A stretch of 64,000 bases of DNA from Podarcis raffonei. Lineage: Eukaryota > Chordata > Lepidosauria > Squamata > Lacertidae. The DNA lies in contig NC_070602.1 of assembly GCF_027172205.1 (NCBI RefSeq), positions 22,042,501 to 22,106,500 of the forward strand, written 5' to 3'. Positions within the stretch are counted from its first letter, which is position 1; every line of letters starts with the position of its first letter. Positions 9,576-21,869 of this stretch are shown here, piece by piece. Both the position numbers and the translations under genes were made by a program. Under the pieces are notes generated by a model. It saw nothing but the letters and a program-made list of their open reading frames with translations, was not told the origin of the DNA and ran no database searches.

Positions 9576-12500
9576 TGCCACTGATGGACCTCAGTAATTG
9601 TCACCTTTTAATTGAACCTTGGGAGTAGAGAGTTTTGAGAGCCTCCTGTCTTAAGGACAACTTCTAATGTGATGTTTGTCTATGGCATTACCTAAAAATG
9701 AAAGACCATGAGAATTTTACATTTCAATAATACTTTAAGTTCTTTCTGTGGTAGATTTTTAAAAAATTAAATTAAGTATCCCTTTAAAAGAGCCTGGGGC
9801 AGAACGTAATCTATGACTAAATCAAAGACATTTAAATACGTTTCCCATGTTAATAAACAGTTGGAGACAAAGAAAATGTGCCTGGGCGTGTGCATCAAGC
9901 ATTCACAATACAACGAAGTAGAATATATCATGAACTGTGTTCGTTTATATGCTGTCAAAGTGTTTACTTTCCATGACATGCATTAAAACTGCTGTCACTC
10001 AGATGCAATGCTAGCTACTGTTTCGTATTGCACAACTATGCTTCATGCCAGTCACCTTCCTCTCTGGAAGATGAGATTAAATGGTTTTGCTTCTGTTTCT
10101 ATACAACACTTTAACATTATGTCTGAACCTAGGCAAAGCTATGGTTTACAGAAAGAAGCCAACTTCAACCTGGCTTATAAAATCTTGTTTCAATAAACCA
10201 TAATTAAAATCAATCACAGTGCAGGGTTTGGATATAACCTTAAATTGGGGTGCCAATCATTTTGGACCAATATGCAAGTGCTGCAGGTGCCAGTCTCAAA
10301 ATGGCTGCCATGGGGTCATGCTACTCCCCGCATCCTGGCCAAATTCACGCTTGTTGTGGGAAGTCAACTGTGTCCTGCCTGTCCTCATTGTGGAGAACAC
10401 ATAATATTGATTCCACACAGACACCATGATTTTGTTGCTATCTAGTAACAGGAAGTCTTCCCCAGTACCAAGAAAAATATCCAAGATGGACACAGAGCAT
10501 GCTTGAGCATTCCCCCATCCCAAAAAGCCCCTCCACAGGTTAAGAAAGTACCTATCATTTAAGAAAAAAACCTTTCCCCCTGAAAACATATGGATCACCA
10601 GCCTGGCACCCATGGGCACTGGGTCTGTACATACATATAAACAGACAAATTATGTATAAAAGCATGTCAATTGTTTATGCTCCTTGGTAGCATAAAGGCT
10701 CTATTGAGTTGTAGCAACCAATTAGTAGACCGGTTGTCTAACAAGGCACTGGCTTGTAACCAAGAAAGTAATGATTTGGTGCAGTTGAAAAGAATTGGAC
10801 TGTAATTTATAAGACTTGTGTGAATGTTCCAGCAAGAGATTTGTTTTTGCGTTGACAAGGAAAAAACGTTGGTTCAAACAGGCCAGGGGGACTTCGCTTT
10901 CCTCCTGCCTGGTTCCAGGGATGCCTGGCTAATAAGGGAATCTGTTCTGGGAGAGAATTGACCTACCATTCCAAAGTTTTTCTCACAGTTCAGATTATAT
11001 AGGTTGGGTGGCTTAGTATTATTCAGAGTAGAAATAAAATAACTTCAGTGAAGAAGTGATATATAAATAGCTCAAATACTAGTCTTCAAATTCATCACAA
11101 AAGCTGTTAAGAATCTGCAATGGATGATAGAGGTAGCACTGGTCAGTGTTAATGCAAAGGTTGCTTAAATTAAAGCTGAGCTTCCAGTTGCCTTGCAGTC
11201 ACATCTTGTTTCTAAGAGGCATGAGTGCTTCCATTTGGGCTATTGGGCATTTCTTATGTCTCAGTAAAGTAGCAACCAAGTTTATTAGATGCTGGGGCCT
11301 GGGTTTTCTCACCAGACTACTGTATGTTCCATAAAACAAGTTTGACTGCCATGTTCAGTAAGCCAATAAGCAAGATTAAACAGATTCAGATGGCCCACCT
11401 GACAAAACAGCACTCATTTGACACAGTCCATGTTCATGGATGGTATTACTAGCATGTAGGTGCTATAACAAAGACGGAGCAAGAACCTTTTAAAAGTTTA
11501 TGCTTATGATGAACTGGCTGCTGCATATGGGAGTTGTATTTAATGGAACAATTTTTACAAGCACACTGTTATAGTGACTGCAGGCTTAATATTCTAACTG
11601 TTCTACTATTCAGAGGAGCTGATTTCATGTGAAATGTATGAAGCAGCAATATTAAAGGGCAAAGTCCACAGAAATGAAAACATTGTTCCCTTTATATCCA
11701 AATCAGGTCCACATGAAATCCAATTTAGAAAACACTTTTTTCCTTGGAAATCCTTAGCGTCACATATCGCTCTAATAAATACCAGCCAGAAAGTGCCATA
11801 CATTTCTGACTGTGCAATGAGTTGCACTGCATATAAACTCTATATACTAACCTAATTTTTCCCTAAAATTGTAGAAAATGTGGGGGAAATATTGAGTTGG
11901 ACAGAAATGGGGAATGTGCCTGACTAGGTCTATAAATTCAAAACCCTTCATTCTTGCTTACTTGAATGGCTACCTAGCTACACTGAACTTTAGGTACACA
12001 ATTGATCCAAGCAGCCACAATGGATGCAACAGAGATATACAGTCATCCAATATTTCCCTGTTCAGCTGTAGACAGAAGAATTTGATCTGCCTGGACAGCC
12101 AAAAACAAGATTTTACTAGTGAACTGCGCATATATATATATAATGGGCGAGTAGCCAGGAAGGTTGCAAATGTCTTTCTACTAATCTGTGAGAAGTCATG
12201 AAATTAAAAAAGGCAAAGGATTTTTTCCCACTGCTTTTTTTTCCATTATGCCATTACTAGTGATTTTGTAGCAAGGAGCATGCCATGCAGAGAGAGTAGA
12301 ACACTTTTATGGCAGTCATTAAATTAGTCAAGCAAATAAAGTGCTTGGACTTAGCAGGGCTAACATCTCTTGGGACTTGTTGCTAGTAACATACTCATAT
12401 TTATACCAAATGAAATTAATAACCTTCTCTGGTTTGATAGAAACCAGGCCACAGGAGGATGCTAAAGTACATCATCTCAGTTGCAGTTAACTGCATTTCC

Positions 12501-13110
12501 CCTCAGATGCCATGCAATTAGAAGGACAACTGGTATATCTGAAGTACTTTACTAAAAGCGGGGGGGGGGGGGCGGGAGACTTAGATCATGCAGATATCTA
12601 TACTCACATTGAGCAAATAATGTAGATAAAATGGCTCCTGCTGAAACATTTACATTATAAAACTACTTTCTGTATTAGCAAATACTGAGAATTTTCTACT
12701 TGGTAAATTGGTGTTGGTTTCTGGGTTTATTACTGTGGTTTGGATGTTGGTTTTAATGTTTGATGGCTGTTTTATTGGATAGAGCAATGTACATAATAGA
12801 ATGAACATTGAATTACTATGTTTTAATTGCTGAGCGCTGCTGGGAGGAAAATGCAGTGAGTGCCATAATTTCCTAACACATGAACAGCAACTAATTGTCA
12901 GTTCACATGCATTTTAAAGCAAAACTGAGAGCGGCTCTGTCTCTTTCCCCTCTCACACACAGCCTTCATATTTGACATATAGCACATGTTGCATTTTTGT
13001 TCCCATATATGGAAAATTAGTTTCTGAAGAACTGGCCTAACAACTTACACTGAACTGGAAGTCAAAAAAACAATAAATGAACAAAGGGCTCATTTTCTTT
13101 TAGTCATGTG
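8800..13110. other. Intergenic region between GON7 and LYSET
   Basis: No gene recognised. The convergent ends of GON7 and LYSET border it. It contains an L2 tail with an (ATT)n tract (9478-9575), a G-run near 12560, and otherwise AT-rich sequence in which I see no known repeat or conserved frame. Confidence 0.5.
9478..9575 (+). mobile_element. L2-type 3' tail with (ATT)n microsatellite
   Basis: GGGAGCTGCCCAGAGGAAGC, then ATGGGCAGGGTATATATTAT and about 17 ATT units. This is the usual L2 3' end expanded into a microsatellite. The long Ile/Asn runs it gives in other frames are artefacts. Confidence 0.75.
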
Positions 13111-13570
13111 TGTGAACGAAGCCCTGTTTTATTGAGTGCAACATTATTTAAGGAAAAAGCACAATATCTTAAATGCAAGTTTATGATCATTCCAAACTTT
13201 ACACATTATAACAAAGGAAAAGTCTGTTTTCACTGATCCTCCTCCTGAGGGAAGCTTGAAGATAAAAGGGGGGTGCACAGTGAAATAAGGTTTCAAATAG
13301 GTTTTCTCCACAAAAACTTCAGGAGTGTAGAAATTCTGCATTATAAGGCAAATATGAAGAATGTCATCCTCGAGTCTCAAAGAAAGCTCAGTTATTCCAC
13401 CAAATAGAATGCACCTATACTCAAAGTCAACTTATTCAAAAAATAGGTTGATGCTCTATTCAGTAGTTAACGTGGAGAAAAAGAATTTCACATTCCATTT
13501 GTATGTTCAATTGATGCAGCCAAGATCCTTCAGGTTATCTAAAAGTGTTCATCAGGAAACGCAGATGGGT
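13110..13570 (-). other. LYSET: LYSET 3' UTR
   Basis: On the minus strand an AATAAA signal lies at 13133-13128, about 440 nt after the stop. I see no repeat in this stretch. The extent is inferred. Confidence 0.5.
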
Positions 13571-13982
13571 TTAAGTGTCAATCAGTTGCAATCTGCTAAT
13601 TTGGTTGGAGGCCTTCGCAAATGTTTGGTGACGATTGCAAACGACAGCCAGGCAAATCGGAATAATACAGTAGCCCACTGTTTTGGGATCAGCTCTTGTA
13701 CAGGAATAAAGGAACAGGAACATTTGTAAATAAGGGATCAAGAAGATAATAGTCCACAGCCAAAAGGGTACGGACAGCAGCCGTGTTTTTAAGGAGTGCA
13801 TCCAGGTGGTTTCTTCTCTCAGTTTTTCAGGAGGTTGCTGGATGTGCTCCAGTGCTAGTCTGTTGTAAGTCTCATTGATTTCAAAGACATAGTAAAATGC
13901 TGCCGCACTTGCTATTAAGTATAATCCCACACCAATCCATCCCATCCTCTGACGGAAGTTCATCATTCTCCATGCTCTGAAC
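13571..13982 (-). CDS. LYSET: LYSET main coding exon
   Basis: Exon start 13982 follows TTTTTTTAAG; the conserved ATG ATG lies at 13966 and the TAA stop at 13573-13571. Five codons (FRAWR) plus one base precede the conserved start, and RAWR is shared with the long human isoform. Confidence 0.96.
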
Positions 13983-16900
13983 CTTAAAAAAAGGAAAAAG
14001 ATAATCAAAGCACTTAAAGAAATATCAGCTTGTCATGTTACAGGATACGATTTTCTAAGTGTAGCTGAAGTGTTACTGGGCAAATGCTGTTTCTGCTCCC
14101 CCCCCCAAAAAAAATCTCCCAGTAGATGTCAGTAGGAAATGTAATGTGCAAAATGCTAAAGACAGGGTGTTAAATTTTCAGCAGAAGTGAAAGAGATGAT
14201 GAGATGGTTGGTTTTGAAGACTGATCCCAAGTGGATGTAAGCTGCAATCTTCAAAGATTTATTCTACAGTGCAGCCAATTTAATTTTACTTATTAATCAG
14301 GTTTTTATCCCGCCATGTTAGGCTACATTATTCCCCACAATTCCAGTTTAATCAAGGGGGCTGGGTGCGCGAGATGGTAAGTGGGTGGTGGCCCCCTCCC
14401 TCAATAGATAAAGCCAGGGTTTAGAGGAGAGAGGTTAGGGAGGGTAATGTGGCAGAGAAGCAAAGCAGCAAGCTGGAAAGCCAGAGAGGCAGAGCAATGG
14501 TTGGCTTCTGTTCAAAACCAGGGCTGCAGCTATGGGAGAAGAAAGACCCTCCTGGGGTGCTGATGCTGCATACACCTCCACTGTAGGCTCAGGCTGTGTA
14601 TATGTGTACATAGACCACATATCATAAAGACAACACAGTCTCCACTGTGCCTCATTTCCGAAAGGAAACACAAACCCCAGGTAAGTGCCTGAAAACGATG
14701 GAATCTTGCACCACTCAGAGATTGGGGTGGCATGCAAAAATATGAAGCACTGTTGGCATTGGCCAGCAGTGGTTCTCCAGGATTTCAGGAAGAAACTTCT
14801 CCAAGCCCTACCTAGAAATGCTGGAACTGAACCTGGAACCGACTGCAGACAGCCCAGCCCAGACAATTAACACAAGTGGGGAGGAGCTAGGAGAGATGTG
14901 AAAACCAAGGAGGAAAGCCATGCCCCCACCCCACTCCCATTTCCCCCCATTTTTCCTCTGGGCCTTCACACCTCTGGGAACTTGGAGCCTAAACTTATGC
15001 ATCTTGTTCTGATGGAGCAGGGAGGATAATACCATGTACGAGAGTTGTGCTCCCTTTTGAAGAGTACCATAGACACAGCAGCTGTATTCCTTAACTGTCA
15101 CTTTATGAGAGTTGCATAAATCTCAAAGTTGTATAAATATCACTTATGAGATTTAAAACGGGCTTACATGGCTTTCAGTAAACATCTGCAGTCAAGAGCA
15201 TGCACCCCTCCAAAAAAATCCATGTACATCAGGGATGGGGAACCACATGCCCCTTAGGGCCTTATTATCTGGCCCCTGGAAGTCTCCCTAGGTCACATAT
15301 ACACTCTGTATTCCTAAGCCACACCCTCCTCAAGTGTTTGGCATGGTTGGAATGTGTCTTCCTACTGCTTCTTGTTTCTCTGGATAGAGGAGGGGCGTGT
15401 GTGCAAGGACAAAGAAACTGGCTTACCACTCAAGAGTTCAGATTTACATTTTTTTGCTCTGCTCACTTTTACTTTTGGCTTTGCCCGCCACTGGCATGTG
15501 GCCCTTGAAAGGTTGCCCAGAAGGAAATGTGGTCCTTGGGCTGCAAAAGTTTCCCTGACACTGATGGACATGCTTACAAGTGAATGAAGAAGATCTCCAG
15601 TTGTTTTTGGACTACAATTCCTGTCATCCCTGACCACTGGCCCTGCTGGCATTAATACACTAACAACTTCATCAACAGTTTTTTAAATTCAGGGCAATAC
15701 TTGTTCCTATCCAGCCAACATGGCTCCATGGAGTCCCTCAGGGCAAATCTTTCATCACTTCATTGAATCATTGCAATCAAAAAAACCACAGCAACTCTAT
15801 CTTTGTAGCATGCGGTTCTCACCAGTCTTTCCACGCCCATGTGCCTGACCCCATATTGTGGCTGCTCGCATGTAGAAGAAACAGACTACTGGGTTAGTGC
15901 TTTGAACCTTAATGGTTTTAGGCTGGTAGTTACCCAGAAAAATCTGTTTTGTTGGCTAAGTACAGTACTGTTAAGAAGGAAGTTTAAAACTGTTCTCCAT
16001 TCTGCTGTGTGCTTCCTCTTGCTTTCTGATTCTCAAAATACCACACTAGACTTCCAAGTTTATCCAGTCATCTGCAAAAATGACAGACCACTGAAGCTTG
16101 ATGCCTGTGATAAGAACAGTCTACCAATTACCTCCTTCCCCAAGAAGAACAAGTTGCAACTTTTCCTTTCTCATTTTTGACTGAAAGAGGAACAAGTAGC
16201 AGGGAGACATCCTGGCTGGTCCCTAAGCCTGCAACAAAAGCAGGATTTATTGTAGCTAGAAGATATCCCTTGTGCAAGGTTATCTCATTTAATTTCATCT
16301 TCTGACCTAGACACAAAGAACTGGACTGCATCAGACAAGAAAAGCAAAATGCCCACTGTAACATGTGCTTGAAATAGTCACTGGTTGAGGGGGCAGAGAA
16401 GGAAAGAGGAAGGGGAAACCATCCATTATGATCAGTTGTTTGATGACTGGAAGTTTCTTCTGACCTTTCTTGGGCGTGAGGGGGGAATGACACGCCTGTC
16501 TGAGAAGCAGGGAAACTATTTGTGTAAAGTCCCAATTTGGACATGTGGTGGTATTCAACTTATTTTTACTCACTGAAATCAATTGACCCAACTTAGTGGT
16601 GTTCATTAATTCCAGTGAATCTACCTGGGGTAAAACTTAGTTGAATACCACCCAGAAAGAGCCATGAGCTTTGCTAAAACTGAAGCACACTTGGCATCCA
16701 GTCTGCTGAATTTTTATTACACTTAAAACTTCTATGCCTTTGAGGCCAACACCTTTCTCAAAGCGGTTTACATGAAGTGAAACCATGATCATAATAAAAC
16801 ACAATTAGAAAACACAAACATGGAAGATAACAGTCCACAACACAGAACCGCATCTAAGGAAATGCAGCAAAAAACCTGCAGGTATACAAAGGTACTCATC

Positions 16901-19900
16901 GACCAATGGAAGGGGACAAAAAGGGGGGCTGGCTGAACCTCCAGAGCAGGCAAGACATTCCATAATGTAGCTGGGGACACAAAAATATTAACACACACAC
17001 ACCACAGAAAATTATTAGAACTTAACTCCCTACCTGTCAAGCACATTATAAGGGGGAAATATTTAATACATCATAAAATAACTTGTTGATTAAAACAAGA
17101 ATAGCAAAACAATAATATTTGTCAACTAACATGAATAACAAAAACTCCCTAAGTCTCCATCCAAAATGAAACTACTGTAAATCCAAAATGAAACTACAGT
17201 GGTACCTCAGGTTAAGTACTTAATTCGTTCCGGAGGTCCGTTCTTAACCTGAAACTGTTCTTAACCTGAAGCACCACTTTAGCTAATGGGGCCTCCCACT
17301 GTCGCCGCACGATTTCTGTTCCCATCCTGAAGCAAAGTTCTTAACCCGAGGTACTATTTCTGGGTTAGTGGAGTCTATAACCTGGAACGTATGTAACCTG
17401 AAGCGTATGTAACCCGAGGTACCACTGTACTGTAAACTCTGTAGTGCAGCTCACTTCTTGCTCTTCAGTATAATGGCAATCCTGAAACAAGATTAGCAGC
17501 TTTGTTGCCAGTCCTGTTTACGAACGATTCAGTTTACGAACTCTGCAAAACCTGAAGTAGTGTCCCGGTTTGCAAACTTTACCTCAGAATGGAATCCAAA
17601 TAGTGGAAGGGCACTGGCGGCGGGAGGCCTCATTAGGGAAAGTGCATCTCGGTTTAAGAATGGTTTCAGTTTAACTCCAGAACGGATTAAGTTCGTAAAC
17701 TGAGGTACCACTGTATTTGTAAATGTGCATATCACAAAGGCCCCATAGATCTTCAGTGCTCCATCTTATCGAAGGGAAACTAAAGTCCAGGGGCAGAGTT
17801 ATACAGTTATGACCACTCAGGAAAGTAGAGAACATTACGTAACAGAGTTTTTCAACTTATCTGTACTTGAAATAAAGAATTATCTTTTAACAATTGTAAG
17901 CTGCAGAACTTGTTTTACCAATAATCTACACCACCTCTCCCCTCTCACCACAAAAGTGACATACAACTGCCAGCTAATAATCATGTGACTGTCATTATCA
18001 TTCACTGCTGCCTGATCATGAGATCTACAAGCACATTTTAGTCAGAAAAATAATATGTAGAACCAACCTTCCCCTCAATCACTGGCCATCCCCAAATTTT
18101 TAGGAATAAGCAACAGGATTGAGCAACTACCAACACGCTAAAGGTTGCCTGTTGCCTACAGTATAAAGTCAATTCATATATTTGAGAATTCCCTGCCAGA
18201 TTTTTGTAAATGTCAAAACCGAAAGTCTTTTTAGAACCTTGTTTTTCAAACCATGACCACAATGAACTTGGAGCCACGAATATGCAGCCAGCTTTTTGCG
18301 ACTGAATGTTTTTTGAACTCGTCCTTTTTAAAGAGTTAAAGATAGTGTATGGGCAATAATCAAAGCAGACCTGGTAGCATTTTGGAAGATATGTTTTAAT
18401 TGTTTTAGTTCTGGATTTCTTGGGAGGGCAGATCTATCAACGGCTATTAGCAACAATAGCTGTGACGCCACTATAGACAGAGGCAGTATATGAATGCTAA
18501 ATGGAATTGGTGGGGGAGGGGCGACCAAGACAGCAGATCCACCACCACCCCTTGTTTTGAGCTCCCAAAGACATCTAGCCAGCAACTTTTGGAAATGGAA
18601 TGTTGGGCAAGATTAATCTTAGCATGACTAACAGCTCAATTCCTATCTTCCCATGTGTCTATTTATTTAGACCTACAACAAGCTGCTGCGAAAGGATCTC
18701 ATTACCAAAGTGGACACTGTTAACACAAGATGATCCAGTGAAAGTTCACTTTGGCCATCCTTGCTCTGCAGTCACCAGCCCAGGACACAACACATTACGA
18801 AACCTGTCCATCAGGCCTCTTTCAGTGATGCTTGCATAGCTGCAAAGACCATTTACAATTTTGCAAAAAATGTTGTTTCAAGGGCAATTCTGAAGCACAA
18901 CTAATTAAAGAAATATACTGGGAACTCAGGCACTCTGATAAGTTGCAATGCAGGTCATGCCAGTTTTATCCGCGCAGCAATTCTAGGCATACAATACATC
19001 TTTCAGTTGCAAAGGTTGCTATAGGAATGAAAAACAATTTTAAAAGGCAGCACTTCAGATAGGTCACAATGAGAAATTCATTTATGTGCATGATTCTATT
19101 TAGTGCAACCTGTGGCAACTTGTTTATCACAGTGTGGAAATTGTATACTGCAGCAGCCGAATTTGGAAACTCAACTTAGCCACACTGACTAGAGCTGAAG
19201 TGAGGAGGATTCAGTCCTTGCATGGTACACTTTTCTTTCTCTACTAGAAACTTTGTCTTGCTAGTATTGTTATTATTAATCTCTTTCCATGCATGTCCCA
19301 AGATAATGTACAAAAGGTAACAAAACAGTTACAGAACAGTTGCAAAAGTAACAGATGAGTTCTAAAAAATACATAAGGACACCTATGGCTGAGACCTATC
19401 CATTCAGCTGTGTTCCACTGAAGTGTTTTTGAGTACATACTCAGGATCACTCATCAGTCAAGGTGTGACAAATCTATTAAGTGATCTGAACTATGCACTC
19501 ATCCTTATGATTGTAAGTACTTTGCTGGATCAGACCCAAGAACCCTAACAACCATGAGCAGCAGGAAGTTGACTGAAAATTGGCCAGCTGTCTGTAAGTG
19601 GAAAATTGTCTTCTCCCCACTTCTGTACTGGGGGAAAGGGTCAGTGTCAGCCCTGCAACTACTGGAACATTTACAGCATCATAAATACATAGCATTATCT
19701 TACAATTTGAGCCATTTCCAATGGAAAGCAAATGCTTAGGAGGCAACACACTGCTCATTTCACTAGCACAACACAAAGCAAACATGTTAGGCCGGCACTG
19801 CAGGGACTTTACAGGATATCTATCCCTTGAGCAGTTTGTTAGGATGCTCACCTTTTTAACAAACTCCTGCCGCAATTGGGTTCGCCTACAGATCATTTTG

Positions 19901-21766
19901 TCTCCAAAAGTGGACTAATGAGAATATTGTTCAACAAGTTATAACACTGGTATCATCAACAACACAAGAAGTCAAATGAATTTTAGAATGCAGAAAAGAA
20001 AGGCAAGAAGAAACATAATGACATTCTTAATTATCCTGGTTTTACTTTCATTGTTCTGCAGCTGACACTACCCTAACCAATACCATCTATTCATGATAGA
20101 ATCAGTTATGGGTCCTTGGCGGTCCTTTACTTTTATTACACGTGCATCTGCATTCTTTCAATAAAGCAAAAAGCCTCACGTAATAGACAAAAGTAAGAGA
20201 CTGAGCAGTCTATGCTAAAAAGTTTGATTTTCACCTTGCCCACTGACACTAGTACAATAAAACGCATCACTTTACCAATATTATGTGCCCCCTCTGCCCA
20301 TCAAGTCAACAGCAACTGCATTTTGTAATAGTGCCATAGCAGCCACATTCTTCAACGTACCTATTTTGAAGTAGCCTTTCCATATGAACGCTCACTGAAG
20401 AAGAAAAGACTAATACTTATCTAAAGAGCTAGAGCTAGATTTGATATAGTAGCATCTTTGCCTTATCTGTAAGACAGCTTCTCAAGTCTGTCAAACTTTT
20501 TTTCAGTTTAACCCAATCAAATGATTCTACTTCCTAAAGTGAGATAGTAACCTACCCTCACTTTCCTCAATGTAACCTAACTGCCTAAAATTATTCATAT
20601 CCCACACCCATTTCTACTGCACAGAAAGCTCATGGGTAGATTATCACTCATTCGATACCCGAATTACAATAGGTCTTTTTAAAATTTAAAAATCACTAAC
20701 CACAAACACAATGCAACCCAAGCATTAAGAGGAGGAACGGTCTGCATGTCACTATTCCTTCCTCAACCCTAGAGAGTTACTTCTCCCAATTTTGCCTTCC
20801 TCAAAAGGCTGACAGCACCTCATGCCCATACTTCCTTCTATGCCTTTCCCAAGGGCTCCCTTCCTCTTCCCCATAACTCCTCAAAACTTAAATCTGGCCT
20901 AAAACCCAGCACGGATATGGACTGAGATATAAATAAGAGTGCCTCTGGGCACGTACAATGCAACCTTTTGGATGTTTTGATTTTTTAGCTGCTTGTGCGT
21001 TCACTACCCTGGGCTCCTGTCGGAGAGAGGCAGGATGGGAATTTAATTACTCAAGCAAAACTGCTTCTAATCAGAGGTCGTCCTCGACCCCCCCAATTTG
21101 CAATGGGGGCAAAAAGCTTCCAATAGGGAACTTCAAGGCAAATGTAAACAAAGTGGCCTCTTTCTCTCTCAGGGATGGGATTCTTGTTAGGAAGTAGGGG
21201 CATGTTTTGTTGTGGGGGAAAACAGTACCTCAGATTTGTATTGATTTTTGTTCACGGGGGGGGGGACATGTGCCCCCCTTGGCTACGCCCATGCTCTCAG
21301 ACTGAATTCGAGACAGGGCCGCGCTCCGTCTTCCTCGTCAGGCTGAACACAGAATCGTAGAATAGGAAGGGGATCCCCGGGGTCATCTAGCTCAACCTCC
21401 TGGCAATGTCCTTTTGCCCAACGTGGGGCTCGAACCCGCGAGCCTGAGGTTCGGAGCCTCCCGCTCTACGGACCGAGCTGCCCTGCCAGCGGCTGCGAGC
21501 GTGTCCCTGAGCCGGTGCAAAGCGCGCCGGGGAGGGAGCAGCCTAGAGTCCGGGCCCCTCTCCGGCGCTCCCCGCCTCAGCCTCCCTCGCCCTTACCTTC
21601 CTCCGCCGGAAAACACGGGAACGAACAGCCAGGAGGAGAGAGCGCGGGCGGCCCGACCCTCCTCACCCCGCCGCCTCTCCTGTCGAGCCGCTCGCAGAGC
21701 CCACCCCTTCCGCCGCCCTTCCAGGGCCCGCCTCCTCCGAGCTCTGCTTCCGGTGCCGCGCGACAT
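13571..21766 (-). CDS. LYSET: LYSET (TMEM251), lysosomal enzyme trafficking factor
   Basis: LYSET is a Golgi membrane protein that keeps GlcNAc-1-phosphotransferase (GNPTAB) stable and in place, so that lysosomal hydrolases receive mannose-6-phosphate. The main frame, 13571-13966, gives 131 aa starting MMNFRQRMGWIGVGLYL and ending NQISRLQLIDT, nearly identical to the human 131-residue form. Two hydrophobic segments are seen, about residues 10-28 and 63-89, with a sequon (NET) at 31-33 between them. The acceptor TTTTTTTAAG precedes the exon at 13982. A CpG-island first exon with the donor GTAAGG at 21597 splices in frame, so an upstream ATG at 21766 would add 62 residues. Human also has a longer isoform (163 aa) that shares RAWRMMNF but not the rest of the extension. 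The short form is the secure one. Confidence 0.95.
14380..15225. repeat. LYSET intron, part with an LTR-like shared segment
   Basis: About 90 bp at 14575-14665 (GTAGGCTCAGGCTGTGTATA ... CACTGTGCCTCATTTCC) is shared, in the same orientation, with 24470-24560. Nothing else here is recognised, and the open frames are not conserved. Confidence 0.4.
15228..15562. mobile_element. hAT-like non-autonomous element
   Basis: Starts ATCAGGGATGGGGAACCACA and has GGCCCTTGAAAGGTTGCCCA and AGTTTCCCTGACACTGATG near the other end. This pattern (short inverted CAGGG...GGGGAACC ends, GTGGCCC motifs) is common in hAT/Charlie-like repeats. No target duplication was resolved. Confidence 0.5.
16700..17060 (-). mobile_element. 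Old L2-type LINE fragment
   Basis: Contains CTCAAAGCGGTTTACATGAA and CAAGACATTCCATAATGTAG, the reverse complement of L2 3' end and terminal-ORF motifs seen in younger copies here. Diverged. It ends near an (AC)n stretch at about 16990. Confidence 0.5.
17197..17427. mobile_element. Pogo/Tigger-like MITE, copy C
   Basis: TA-flanked, ends CAGTGGTACCTCAGGTTA and AACCCGAGGTACCACTG. Same orientation as copy B and about the same length (231 bp). In the LYSET intron. Confidence 0.85.
17509..17713. mobile_element. Pogo/Tigger-like MITE, diverged relative D
   Basis: CAGTCCTGTTTACGAACGAT at the left and GTAAACTGAGGTACCACTG, then TA, at the right. The internal GGCGGGAGGCCTCATTAG matches the family. It lies only 81 bp from copy C, so the two are separate insertions. 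Confidence 0.65.
17720..21240. other. LYSET intron, unassigned part
   Basis: Mostly unique, AT-rich sequence. I see no conserved frame, RNA gene or recognisable repeat apart from faint LINE-like motifs near 18360. Confidence 0.4.
21352..21490 (-). mobile_element. tRNA-derived SINE with CR1-like tail, beside the LYSET CpG island
   Basis: Minus-strand head GCAGCTCGGTCCGTAGAGCG with a perfect B box (GGTTCGAGCC), then a CR1-like end, RC of AGAATCGTAGAATAGG. It lies about 110 bp inside the intron from LYSET exon 1. It is GC-rich but not a tRNA gene: the acceptor stem does not close and it carries the CR1 tail. Confidence 0.75.
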
Positions 21767-21850
21767 GGCTGCAGTCACGTGAGGAGAGTCGAATTGCCTT
21801 AGCCGACGATTCCCGCTTTTACGGGCTGCGGAGGCGCCGCCAAAGGGGCG
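21597..21850 (-). promoter_or_regulatory. LYSET: LYSET first exon and CpG-island promoter
   Basis: A GC-rich CpG island covers about 21480-21870. The donor (GAGGAAG before GTAAGGGC) is at 21597. Around the possible upstream ATG (21766-21764) are an ETS site CTTCCGGT (21747-21754), a YY1-like GACATGGCTGC and a CACGTG E-box (21776-21781). This layout is typical of a TATA-less housekeeping start. Transcription start is not determined; if it falls left of 21766 only the 131-aa form is made. Confidence 0.7.
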
Positions 21851-21869
21851 CGGCTCCTTTGGTCTGCGC

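Noticed and set aside
9524-9604. Poly-Ile/poly-Asn frames at this place and at 48767-48810
   Set aside because: They are translations of (ATT)n and (AAC)n microsatellites at L2 tails.
14435-14866. 143-codon minus-strand frame in the LYSET intron
   Set aside because: It overlaps the repeated segment shared with 24470, is not conserved, and has no splice context.
21400-21490. Possible tRNA genes at this and similar places (7210, 8100, 54240)
   Set aside because: A and B boxes are present but cloverleaf stems do not close and each is followed by a LINE-type tail. They are SINEs.
21764-21781. Plus-strand ATG GCT GCA GTC AC followed by GTGAGG, looking like the start exon of a divergent gene
   Set aside because: Only 14 bases would be coded before the donor, no matching second exon was seen, and the site overlaps the LYSET promoter motifs (YY1-like and E-box).
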